A stretch of DNA of 64,000 bases from Cheilinus undulatus (lineage: Eukaryota; Chordata; Actinopteri; Labriformes; Labridae). A model generated the notes under the pieces. The model had not been told where the DNA came from. It worked only from the letters and a program-made list of their open reading frames with translations, and did not search any database. The stretch is taken from assembly GCF_018320785.1 (NCBI RefSeq), contig NC_054877.1, forward strand, positions 19,946,329-20,010,328, in the 5' to 3' direction. The translations under genes and the position numbers were made by a program. Positions 13,081 through 26,000 of the stretch are shown piece by piece. Position 1 is the first letter of the stretch. The number at the start of each line of letters is the position of its first letter.

Positions 13081-13717
13081 TGGCTCAGGTTTTCTGTTTC
13101 ATGTTTGTTATTCTGGACCTAAATAATAATAAAACTACTAAATTTGATTAGTTATAGCTCAACATGGTAATGACAAATAGTTTAACCATACAGATTTCTA
13201 ATGTAATCTCTGACTATTAAATCAGTGTATCACAGCTTTCAACAAAGGCCTCTATAATCAACTGTACTCTTACAAAAGAAAAACAGATTACAGGGCTGTT
13301 TTAAGGAATTTCAGCCAATACATTATAAACCAGGCATCAAGGCAGTGCTGCTATCAGACTAAAAGATCATGAAAAATAATCTGTCTCATTCTTAATGAGG
13401 AAAATGTATTATTGTTTCCTCTTTTTAATGTTCCATGAGCCTTCAATCGCTGACAACAAGGACCAGACTTTGACAAATTGTACAAATGTAGGCTATTTAT
13501 CATACACCAATCTTTACAACTTTCTAAATTTGTGTTCTGTGAGGCTGAATCTGTTACAAGATAGAAAATGCCACGCCGATTTTTTTCAAAGCAACTCAAT
13601 CTGTTAATTTTTAAAATGAACGTTATTTTATATGTGTGAACCTTCAAGACAGGAGGAACACATGTTGACTATATCAAAGTGAGTTACAGTGACATCTTGT
13701 GGCCAAAAAGTTAACTT

Positions 13718-13743
13718 GTAAAAAAAAAAAAAAAAAAAAAAAA
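13718..13743. repeat. Poly-A tract
   Basis: An uninterrupted run of about 26 A, with no clear retroposon attached. A simple repeat. Confidence 0.9.
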
Positions 13744-14067
13744 CAGAATTTTGAAGGACCTCTGCTGCTGGGGCCCTGCATATAAAGGCATGGACTTATT
13801 AGATTTGCATTAGAGTATTTTATATGTAAGTTATACACAGAACCACTCTGGATGTCTACATTTTGGAGAAATTAATATGGAAAAAAAAATCCCATGTAGG
13901 CTGTCATTATGCACTAATGCACTCTGGGTAGTGATGTTAAATGGTTGCGTTGTTTCTCTATTACTGTTCTATTCACTAAATTGCACCCAACTTTAAATGA
14001 AAAAGGCTCCAAGTGTCACACTCAATATAAGAAGAGCAATGCAACCTTTTGACATTTCTAGGCCAAC

Positions 14068-15008
14068 AGAGAGGTGGAAAGGACTCAAGTAAAAAGTAGT
14101 TACTTTGGTTCACATTTTCTTAAAAGTACTCTGAACCATTCATTTAAGCAAAAGTGATTAATTCAAAGTTAAGGTGAGTAGCTAATTATGATGTCCAATG
14201 GGGTACATTATAATACCATATTTTGTGATGACAATGAGAATATCAAACTCCAACCAGGTTGTTCATGTGAAGACACATCTTTTGAAATCCAACAGCAGTT
14301 TTTTTTTTTTTTTAAACATGGAATAATGTTCTCTCTATTTGTGTAATTGACAGGGGTTGAAGGTAGCTAATGACATTTACTCAAATTGTTATTGTTGAGT
14401 AGTGTTTTTTTTTTTTTGTTTGGTCATTCTACTTTTAATTTACATTTTGAAATCAGTATTTTTTTTCTTCTAGGTTTTAAACAGAGTAACTTGAGTCAAT
14501 TAGTCTTGTACTTTCTCCGCCTCAGAATACACAGTAGCACATAGAGAGAATGATTCCACATCAGATCCCAAACCCACTGCTGCGCACAACAAAAACTTGA
14601 GGGTTGATAGCTCAGAGTTGATCAAGAGTTACTGCAGTTGTGTCATATTTTAAAATATTTAACACTTTCAAAAGTGTAGTTTAACTATATTTGTAGTGTG
14701 GACAAATATAAACACTTTTGAAGAATTACATTTAACTCTTTGAGTTTAATTAACTGTCAATTTTGCTTTGTATTTTACTTTATCATAGAGGTGTGTTACC
14801 TGCACAACCTGGGTGGAGATCTGTTCTCTTAATCATATTTTACGATACAACTCCTCAGTGCTCAGGACTTCAAGTAAACTTTAAATTAAATAGAATCTTA
14901 CTTGAGTAGATTTATAGACCAGCACTTTCACTTTAACTCAAGTAAATTTGAACTAGAGTAACTGTGCTTTTACTAGAGTACAACGCTCTTATACATTTGA
15001 TACCTCTG
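14068..15008. mobile_element. Non-autonomous hAT-like element, copy 2
   Basis: Left end 'agaggtggaaaggactcaagtaaaa', right end 'tttgatacctctgg', with inner motifs shared with copy 1: 'gagaatgattccacatcagatcccaaa', 'gtgtagtttaactatat', 'actcctcagtgctcagg', 'aactagagtaact'. Both ends are more worn than in copy 1 and no target duplication is evident. Confidence 0.5.
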
Positions 15009-16199
15009 GTAATTGAAGCTAAACAAAAGGCCAGTTTTATGCTGTTGGCACAAGGCTTAGCCACCTTTATAACATCTAGTGCTCATTCTTATTCAGTGTT
15101 TGGTGCTTTTGACAATGTGAAGCACAATACTTTATTCAAAACATACTTAAGTAAAAGAAAAACAAATGCTCCTCAAAACTATTCAGTGCACAAAAACTCA
15201 ATAACTCCAACTTGAGTGAATGTAATAATTACTTTCCTCCCCTGAGCCTACCCACACTGCATCACACAAAAATGGCCACTTAAAAATTAATATTGTTTTG
15301 GGCGTTTTCAAAATTTAGGATTCCATATAAGATACACAAATGTTAATCTAACCTAGAAGTGTGCATAAGGCCTACAAGACTGACTTTAAACGCTTAGCTT
15401 CCCCCCAAAAATGCAGCTTAAAGGCCGAACAGGGTGAAAAATATCAGCATCCTATTAAAATTTAAACACGGAAATATGACTTCTGATAACTTGACAACTT
15501 GTTGTGATTACTCACAACATATAGGCCTAACGACCTTCCGGTTCTTAATGGGCTTCAACATAAAGTAATAGGTTTGCAGGATATTAGGTTAACTGATTAA
15601 CCGATTCATGAACAACCAATTGCTCGTTTTGTTGTATTTGATACAATTAAACATGCTACAGTAACAATTAAACCTCTTCTTCAAAAAGGACAGCAGAAAG
15701 CAGAGTAGGTGAAACGGAGTAGGTCAGGATTAAAGTGGGATTAAATGCGACACTTTTGGCCACAGTAAGGAACACTTACATAAACACTGACCCTAGATCA
15801 GCTGCTGACTGGTACACCTGTACCTACCTACGCACATGGGCTGGGAAACCACAAGAATCACTCAAGTGTGTGATTGCGTCAGTTTTACACGTTCGAAACC
15901 AGCCTCGAGACGTTTTTGTAACTTTTAAATGACTGGTACCGACAAATGCTTTAAGGTTAAAACGTCTATGAATTTAAATTAGGCTGATCTTCTTACATTT
16001 GTGAATGAAGGAACAGATACAGTAGATTTGTCTCCCTCTGGCCGCCGTAGAGAAGTTTGTTCTGTTTCGCTGCTGCAAGGCTGGAGTTAAACTCCTCCTC
16101 CGGGCTCCTCCTGGCTATAGAAACAAACGCACCCATGTAGCGCCAATGGGAAGGTGGAACAACAGGTAGGCGTCCTCTGACTCTGTCCCTCGGTTTAGC

Positions 16200-16437
16200 C
16201 AGTCAGTCGGTGCTTTTTCGGGCAATGAAGTGGACCTACCAGGACTTACAATGTTTCGAAAATGAGACCAGGAATAAAACTTCATCCTTCGGTTTCTTAA
16301 AGGTCTGGAACTGCTTGTTCTGGAAAAGGACGAGCGGTTTTCTTGTGACTTGCCCGAAAAAGACACCAGACTCACACTGTAGGGCTGCCTGATTAATTAA
16401 TTGGAGGCTGCATCTTAATGTGGGTACAACGTTAAAG
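16200..16437 (+). other. bok: bok 5' non-coding exon and promoter side
   Basis: A donor AAAG|GTAAGC ends an exon at 16437, and the coding exon starts after an acceptor at 16911. The first exon is therefore untranslated. Its 5' edge is not defined; 16200 is a guess. The sequence just upstream (16020-16200) is less AT-rich than its surroundings, as expected near a promoter. Confidence 0.45.
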
Positions 16438-17016
16438 GTAAGCTAGGTTTTTCCTTTTATTTTTTCATTCATATACTCTTCTTTATTCCACTTTAACCCG
16501 AGAAACTCTTTGCATTCCTTGCTTAATTTAAGATAAGACTGTTGCTTGTCTTAACAGTAAAAATACTTCCCTTGTCATCTTGTGGTATCAGCTCGCTGTT
16601 GCATAATCCAAGAAGTGTAGCAATATCTTGACTATCCCACCATGTGACTCACAACAATAACGCCTCCATCATATTCTTATGTAAGTTTTTGGTCTGATTT
16701 AGACTCTGAATATCTGTTTAAGCCCACAGTCCTTCCTTGTGAATGTGAAAAAAAATGCCTAGTAACAGTGATTGTTAATTTAGTTACACAACCTTCTTAT
16801 TTGGCACCTGTGTCGTTTCAAAGTTTCCTCTGTCATGCCATCTTTTTAGTTCCCTGAAATGTGACCAGTTATCTTTCCAGACGTGTCAAAGTTTTTTTTC
16901 TCTCTTTACAGTTGCCAGGTTGTCCTAACAGTCAGACTTCCTCTGAGGACACCAGAGACACAGCTGATCCGGAGAGGTCAGACACTCTCTGACCCAGATC
17001 CCCCTGGCAGGAGGAC

Positions 17017-20000
17017 ATGGAGGTCCTGCGTAAGTCCTCTGTGTTTGCTGCAGAGGTCCTGGATGTGTTTGACCGCTCACTGACAGACAAGGAGCTGGTG
17101 TCCCAGTCCAAGGCACTATGCAGAGACTACATACTGTCCCGGTTGAACCAGAACGGACTGGGATGGTCCAAAACTGAACTCAACCTCTCTCCTTCAAATG
17201 CAGCGCTCGCAGAGGTGTCGTTGGTCCTTCTCTGTTTAGGTGAGAAAACCTCAAGGGCTGTGAAAACCAAGGAACAAATTAACATCTCACTTTGGTCACT
17301 CTTCAGAGCTCATGTATTCAGGTGGATCACTTGAATCAGAATAAGTTGCAGCATTACAGTTTAGTTTTTTACTTCTTAGAGCTCTTGCAAGGAGATTTTA
17401 GCTGGTTATGAAACAGACTGAAATAAATACTGCAGCTTCTTTATGAGCAACAGAAAGCTAAGGAGACCATCAGAGAGGAGAGTGAAAATAGATAGACAGA
17501 AAATTTATGTATAAAAATTTAAAATTAGTTTCAATATTTGGAAATGTTACTGCTAGGTATTTGCCAGACAAGGTGGGCAAAAGCAGGCTTCCAAAACAGT
17601 TTTGAAATGTTTTTCACAGAAGAAACATAGTCTGATACCGGTGCTACATCGATACTTTTATACAGTACCAGTGTCAGTACTTTTGAAAGAAAAAAACGTC
17701 CTGAAAGTCAGCAGGAGAATAAAAGCTGTCTGGGTAATGTCAGTAATTCGCAGAAGTATCTTTATAAGATCCAGTTGAACATGGGTTAAGAAAAGGAAAC
17801 CTGTTTAACTTAAAACAAAAATCACACAAATTCTGTAATAGATTTCTTGCCTATCACTTGGAATGGCAGGGCGTTGCATTGGGATGGCAAGGTATTGAAA
17901 TTAAGTACCAATATCTATGTTGTAATCTGGTCCAGTAGATATTGGGGGTGTTGGTACTGGTAACATGTAGGTAGTGGGTTTCAATACTTATCCGTACTTC
18001 TCTGAAACCTGTCCCCCTGCAGTGGTTTTACACAACATTAATAATGATGACAGTCTAAGCACTCATCTTCCTCCTCATGGTCTGGTTTCTTTTTTCTGCT
18101 TATATAGATGCCATGGTATCTATCTTAGTCTGTTTCATGACCAGCTATAAAACTCTTCACAAAAGCTTTAAAGATTAAGATTTTTAAAAATGTACAAACA
18201 TTTTTCACTCAGCTATTTATGTGTTTCACTTTAATATCAGTCCAAACTAAGGGCAATTCATGAAATAACTGAGCAGAAATGAAATAATGTGATGTTTCTT
18301 AATACATACATCTCTGAATTTTTTTCTGGATTCAGACATGTTAATAAAACATTAAAAGGCTTGGCTTTCCTTCATATTTCCCTGAAATATGCCTAGGGCT
18401 GACCGATTTGGGGAAATAGTCAAATTGCTATTATAAGCATTAAAGTTCCTCATCTAAATCATTCTATATTATAACAAACACAATATTATGCAGATTAAAC
18501 TAAGGCTGAACAATTTTTAAAAATATCTAAAATATCGAACTGCAATTATTTTGCAAAGTTGAGATGAACTGTTGCATTGAAGGGAATGATGGTTTCATGT
18601 CTGTCTCATCTGTTTAAAGCATGAACCAAAAAAAGGAAAATAGGATTTTTGCAATCTATTAAAAAAAAAAGACTTGAATGCTTGCATGATTTATAGTGCA
18701 TAACATTGTTTTTCTTTCTTTAAAAAAGAAAAAAAAGACATCTTAGGGGCTTTTATGCTATAGAGTCAGAAACAGGGATGAGAGAGTGGTGGAGAGACAT
18801 TAGGGAAGGTAACCACAGGCTGGACTTTAACCCGTGTCGCCTGTGAACGTGGGGCGCCTTGGACCACTGGGCCATCCGCACCCTGTACATAACATTTCTG
18901 CCTCTAAAATGTATTAAACTGGTATTTTGACACATTTTAGGTTAAAGAAATATTGCACCTTCTGTGATTTAAAAATCGCAGCAGGCCATATTGTGATTTA
19001 ATTTGAGTTTAAATTAATTGCCCAGTCCTAATAAGACATAGATGAATATAGAAACTTGACCTTACCAGTAACTATACTGGAATACAATAACTGATTCATG
19101 CTGGACAATTAGCAGTTATATTTAATGTACATGTTATGCTTTTGGCATGTCTACACATGTATAGAGGTTGTCCTCAAAGGTTCAAATCTGACTTCTGGCT
19201 CCTCTTCCTCATGTCATTTCCTACTCTCTCTCACCAGTTTCAACTCCATCCACTGTCCTACCCGAACAAAGGCATGAAAGCGCAAAATCTAGAAAAATAT
19301 TGTTTAGGTCTTCATGGCAGAATGCGGACTCCATATTAGAGTTCTTTCAGAAAAAGTGCATCCTTTTTAAAAAGATTTTTTCTGTTTTTTTGTTTAAATT
19401 TAATGAATTGAGCTTGACTTTTAGTGTAAATGTTTCAAAGTTATATATTTGGCATTGGTTTATGAGAAGTGAAACCCTGTAATCCTGTTAAACATTAATG
19501 TATGCTTTGCTTTAAGAGCAGTTGATAAAATTTGATGTGTGTTTCCAACTTTAACCCAGTCTGAGATGATTTCTGTGACAGGGATTTTCAACACTGCTCT
19601 TTGGTCAGAGAAGCAAAGTCACTGCGTATTTAATCTGCTTTTAAGTAAAAGTAGGCTGAGAGATGACTCAGCAGTGTAGGAAGAAATGATCGATCCACAA
19701 GAAGAATAACATGTACTGTATCTTTATGTATACAGACTGAAGAGAGAAGAGCGAATGATGAATGAAGTATTGCATTTGTATTTGTGTGAGTGATGACACC
19801 GAGACAATTTGACTCTCTTAGGGCAACAGCCAAAGTGCCTTTTTTCTTTTTAAGAGATTCCAGCAGAGACATAAATGTTTAACTTTAACATTGCTGTTGA
19901 ATAGTTTGTAAAATATGACTGTCTTTAGGTTAAATCTGTGTTTTTGTTTCTGTCTCATTCATTCAGAAACACTGTGATCTTCACAGACTTTTAAAGCCTC

Positions 20001-23000
20001 TATCTTTTTAATAATCTTTTCTCTGTGATTTCTCTTGTTACCTAGGCGACGAGCTGGAGTGCATGCAGCCCAGTTTGTACAGGAACGTGGCACGGCAGCT
20101 CAGCATTTCTGTTGCCATGGAGAACATGGTTTCGGATGCCTTCATTGGCGTGGCAACAGAGATTTTCTCCACAGGTACACAGCTGTTTTTCTTCAGGTGA
20201 TACTGATAATGAAGATGATGTAACTTGGTGTAAAAACTGAACATGTGCGAGCTCAGGGAGGGATTAAACCTCCACAGGGTCTAAAGCTAACAATAGAGGC
20301 TTTCACTGTGAATCAACAGACTAAGGAAAATAACCAAGTTACATACTGACATTACTGATGCGATAAGGGAATTAGGATGTCTCCACATCTCGCTTGTTTA
20401 AGTAAATGTCCCTCTGGCGCTTAGACCTGTCCTGGTTCTGATTGGGCTGACCTGAAACAAACCGGATGGCGATCAGCCTAAACAGGAGGGAGGATCCGGC
20501 ACATCTGCCAGGGCAAATACAATACAAGCTCACATGTTTATCTGCCTTCAGTGCTGCTACACCGTTAATCACAGTTTTGTCACATGAGCATTTACATTAC
20601 AGAAGAAGAAGTCTGTTTTTTCACTGCTTAGTGTTATTCTAGTTCAACAGGCACTGCTTTCCTACTCGGCAGATGCACTTATTAACTTTTTGATGCAGAT
20701 CTGAGTGTAATGGCCATACTGTCAGACCATTATGATGCTGTTGGAGCTCAAACTCTCCATCAGCTACCTAGCTAGCTTTTGTTTGGATTGCATTTTTAGT
20801 TTTTCCCACTTATTTGGGATAAGTATAAAAGGAAAAAAAATTTACCCGTAGGAAGTCATTTTCACCAAGAGTATGTTTTTAGAATCATAAAATTGTGTCA
20901 TTTTCCTGATGATGGACCACAAGAAATTTCTGCTAAAGATTCTGAAGGTTTTGAGAAATTTCCTTCAAAACTACTAGAAATTTCCAAACATAACCCCTAA
21001 AAGCCTAAATATTGAATTAAAAAAAATCACCAGAAGTTCTGTTAAAATTCCTTAATGTTTTAAAGCAAATTCTCCAAAATGTCAAAGCAAATTCAATCCA
21101 AAATTTCCGAACAGTTTCCGAAGAATAAGAAAAATAAATTCTAATCCTGTGGAAAAAAATACAAATTCCCCAAAATTTCAATACAAATTTGAGAAAATGT
21201 CTTAAGATTCTCCCTCCCCCAAAATTTCCAATCAAATTCCCAAATATTTACAGATAAATTCCACAATTTTCTATAAAAAATAATTAAAGTTCTGGAGGTT
21301 TTGAATAATTTCCTTCAAAACTACTAGAGATTTCTGAACACACACACACACACAAACACACAAATTCCCTCAAATTTTCAAGACATTGCTCAAAAATAAA
21401 AGAAATAAATTAGAAAAATAAATTCCTCAATTTCCCATGAAAATACCAAAACATTTTGGAGCGAATCCCCCCGCAAAACTACGAATCCAGCACTCCAATA
21501 TTTAGCAAACTCCCCAAAATGTCTACGCAGATTCCACCCAAAATGTAAAAATAAATTCTGCCAAAATTCCATGGAAAAAAAAATTCCCATCAAATTCCCA
21601 GATATTTACAAATTCACAATTTCCCATGAAAATAGCAGAATTCAGTGTTACCTTACAAGAAAGCCATAATGTAATGTCCTCATATGTGTATGCAGCATCC
21701 CAAGAGGTTAAAAATGATTACAGTTTAGAGATTAACCAAAAGATCTTTGTGGATTGACACTGGATTTATAAGAGAATTCTGCAAACATGTATAAATAATG
21801 GGGAACAGCAGATAAACATAAAATCTGTAAGTTCTTGCTAACATATACTCTTAAATTCCTGTTTATATATATTGCAAGTCAAATTATCACAACACTGAAT
21901 AACATAATTGCACATTTCTGGCTGGCTGAGCAGATTTCTTCTGTATCCTCCTGGTCTTTAGGCTGTTTTCAATTCTGTGTTTCAGATTTCTTCCCTGATA
22001 ATTAAGCTTATACTGTGGATGTAGAAAAGGGCCATATCAAAAAATCTCCTCACATTGTTGTGCCTGGTTTGTCTTCTGACAGAATCAGTTTTTGATTTTT
22101 TTCTCTGAGTGTTTTGAGCTAAGAGTCAGTCTGGGTCTTTTCCATTTGTCACGGCCTTCATAGTCTTAGACTGTGACCAAAGAAATGTAAAAGCCATGCA
22201 ATAGGTGTGGATTTCTGCCAACAACTTTGGGACTACAATATTTCAAAAACTATCTGATTGATTTCCTTGAAATGTTGCTTAAACATTTCTGATTCAAACA
22301 TTCCTGACTGATTTTCTTTTCTGGGGTGACTGTGGCTCAGTGGGTAGAGTCGGTTGTCTTGCGTTCTGATGGATGTGGGTTTAATCGCACACTTGACCCC
22401 ACTCCCCCTCCACTGCTTTGTCGGTGGCGTGTAAACGGGTGTGGATGTGTTTGAAATTAATTAGCTAATGCTAATTCTTCATACCAACCTCTGCCATCGG
22501 TGTGTGATTGTGAGGGAGTAAATGTGATGGAGTGAATGGGTAAGTGTGACCTGTTGTATTAAAGCATAGTAGTTACATGACTAACACTATACAAGCTCAA
22601 GTCCATTTGGCGTTTTTGCAGACTTGAGATTTAATTTTTTTGTTGATGGACTGCTGTTTTGCTAGGTCAACTGATCACTTAAATTAAATAATCAATTCAG
22701 GTGGTCCACCTCTTTGTTTTTTTTAGCTGCATAGCTGATGCCATTCTGGTCTTACAAACGTAGATCATAAACAGAGATATCACAGATACATTAGTAAAAT
22801 GATGCGGCATAAACAGATGGTAGCAGATTAAATGCTGTCATCTAGTACATCTAAGCAGGTGCACCCACAAACCTGCATGGGCCACTGAAAGAATCAGGAC
22901 ATGGCCCCTCCCTAGCTGCCTTTTGATAATGATAAGTTGTGAATATAGGATTAGTTGAGCCACTTAGTGCCAGTCTCTTGGCCAATGAGCTAGGCTGAGC

Positions 23001-26000
23001 TTTTGGAGTGGCGGTAACAAAGTTTGTTTCAGGTCCTAGCATGATGACACACAGTCTGACATTACTGGCCTTACAGTTAGGTTCAGTGGGCCTGTCTGCA
23101 CTGTTAACATCAAAATAAACACAAAGTGATTGCTCATTTGCAGGCCAATTTAATAAGAGGGCTTTACATTTTAAACAGGCAACAACAACAACTCAAATAT
23201 GCTTTTCTGGCTTTTGCTTTAATAAGTAGTGGGGAGGGTTTAGGTTTTAAATAGAAGTTGTTTATTGTTGCTTACATTATGATGGCTTGCATTGATGCTA
23301 ATCTTCATGGGCCCCTCCATAAAGCCGGACCTTAGAAAGCTTGCTGCTGATTTAGACAAGAGGGGCCTGATTTTCACTCTGTGTATCTCTAATGATTAAC
23401 ACATTTACACTATACCAACAACCTCAGCATAGCCATGTGATTTTCTATTATTGTCACATGTGAATAACAGTACGACTGTTACTAACTTAAATGTTTTCTG
23501 GTAAAATCTTTGTTCAGTCAGTGGACTTGGCTGTGTCAGATCCTTTGGTCTTAAGTCATCCTGACAGCAGATGTGCTGTGTATGCTATATAAAGCAGCAC
23601 TGACATTTATAAGTACTAGAATAAAAAAAAAAGCCTTTTTGTCCCCTGAATGAGCCTTGGGGAGAGATTAAACGGTCTCATCATCGTGTGATGTAAGACT
23701 GAAATATGACTAGTTTCCTGGAAGATCAGAAAAGGACTCTCATAATATAATTTTCATGCCCGTTTTCTGCCAGAAGCTTGTGCTTGCTTTGACGTCAGGA
23801 GGATGCAATATTTGGAGACAGCGTGGGATTCCTTCTGTAGAAAAACAAACTGGTGAACCCATACTGCCCCTGCCTTCTGGGACGGGCTGAAACCAGGATA
23901 AAAATAGAAACAAACATCTAACTTTGTTCTCCCTACTGGAAGGAATTTGTTTTATAACCAGCTCTGGAGTTTTTATCATTCCTTGTTGCTACATGACTCC
24001 AGAAACTATAGAAGGAACGTTATGTCCAGCGGATGTGTAACAACCACAAGGTTTTTTTTTGCAGGCGGTCTAGTGGACATCTAAAATGTGGCCTTCTTAG
24101 AAAAATCAACATGACTGGTCTTTCCCTCATCTATCATCTCCTGCCTCCCGCTTAGTTTTTTTTTTCCACCTTCCTCTCCTCCGGCTTTATCCTTGACAAT
24201 CTTGTCTCTATTCTTGGCCTGCTTCTCAGTATGGAGTGAGACATGATGTTCTCTGACAGCTTCCTTGTACACTTATCTCATTTAAGCTTGCACAGAGCTC
24301 TATCTCCTCTTATAGCCACAGCCAGACACTGCAGGTCAGCTCTGGAGAACAGTCACAGCCACGCAAGCCTGCCTAAGGAGGCTAATGTCATTAGGTGCTG
24401 TATTACATCACTGTTGGTCATTATAACAGTCCCTGCTGCCCTGGAAACCATCCCTAGAAGTGGACAGCATGCCCTCGGTTATCAGACTGGGTTGTTTAAA
24501 GGGGAAAAGACTTCAAAGAATTTTCTTCTCGAGATTAAAACTAAGAAGCAATTTCTGGAAGTGAAAACCAGAGCCAATGGAGAAAATGCAAAAAAGCTGC
24601 AGTTCCTTGAGTGTTCTAAAAGTAAAGGAATCCCCATCAAAGCTATGGGATTTAAATACCTATAAACATGTTTACAGCCCAATACATATTTTTTAAGACA
24701 TCTGATTTGATTATATTATGGGTAAGAGTGATGCATTAAAAGGGCATGGCCTGTTTGACTGACATGAGGGTGTGTTTTGACTGTTTGCCAGGAGGTCAGG
24801 CCTCATCTTAGCTCAACCCTGTCAGCTTGCTTTGCTTTATATGCTATAGAGATTATGAGTTAGAGAAGAGCTTTGCAGTATCCAAGAAAATGATTAGCCC
24901 CCCCCTTAAGTGCACCTCTTTGCTTTTTGATTAGCTGGAAGTTTGTTTGAGAATTTTCAACATGGCAACCGCTGTCATCGTGCTTCATAATGTGACTAAC
25001 GTCACATCGACTAAAGTCTTCTTTTATGAGTCGAACTGCATTTTCTGAACCTGTTGACCTCATGCAGATTATAAACATTATTTGACATTTTGAAAAGACA
25101 ACATGGTCAGCTTTTTAATTTACAGCAGGCATGGTATGACGTCTCACTAGCTACATTCACGCACTTCCCAAGTTTGTTGAGTTGCACCTCGTCATCAGGT
25201 TTCATTTCAGTCCAAGGTCCACCACCTGGCTGACAGGATACGATGCTTAGCAGACTGGATGTAGACTGGGATAAGCACACAGAACAGAAGACTATCATCA
25301 GGAGTTAATAAGGCAGTTTAATGAGTCAAAATGTTTTCTACCGTGGAGACTTGATGTTTAAACTCAACAATTGAATGTAGGGCTGAACGATATGCAAAAA
25401 TACCCTAATTGTGATATTTCCCCCCCAATATTTTGATTAAAAATGTGATTTTTTGGGTTCCTAATTTTGTGTTTTATTCAACAAGCACAAGCAATAAATA
25501 ATTCTATATTATAACCAGCACAATGTTACATAAATTAAGCTAATATTTAACTATTTTGAAGACGTATCTGATTGCAATTATTTTGGCTCATATTACAAAC
25601 TTGATATCAATTGCTATATTGAAGGGGACTATCATTTTTGTGTAATTCTCATTTTAAGAAAAACATACAAAACAAGAAAAGTGGGAGTTTTTCAAACTAT
25701 TCTTAACTGAAGACACGTAAATGTTTGCATAATGTGTTGAGCATAACATCTCTGCTGCTTTTTTGATTGAAGTGACATTTTGATGCACATTAGGTAAAAG
25801 AAATAATGAGAAAATTGCAGACTTATTTCAGACTTTATTTTTTGATTAATTGCCAAGCCCTAATAAGACCTATTTTCCTATTTTATTTATCAATGCCACC
25901 AAGTAAAATTAGATCTATGAGAATAATTTAAGTCAGAAACACAATCGAAGTTTCATAATATTTGTAAGGTAAAGGAACATGATTGGCTCTAAAGATCTAT

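Noticed and set aside
20930-21650. CRISPR-like or regular satellite array
   Set aside because: Units vary in length and sequence with no constant spacer pattern; it is an AT-rich degenerate tandem repeat in a vertebrate intron.
22330-22405. tRNA gene-like sequence
   Set aside because: The A- and B-box-like words belong to a SINE with a downstream body and tail. No complete cloverleaf with an acceptor stem could be drawn.
24243-24665. 140-codon open frame on the plus strand in bok intron 2
   Set aside because: No domain, no exon signals in phase with bok, and no family resemblance. Its length is within chance for this composition.
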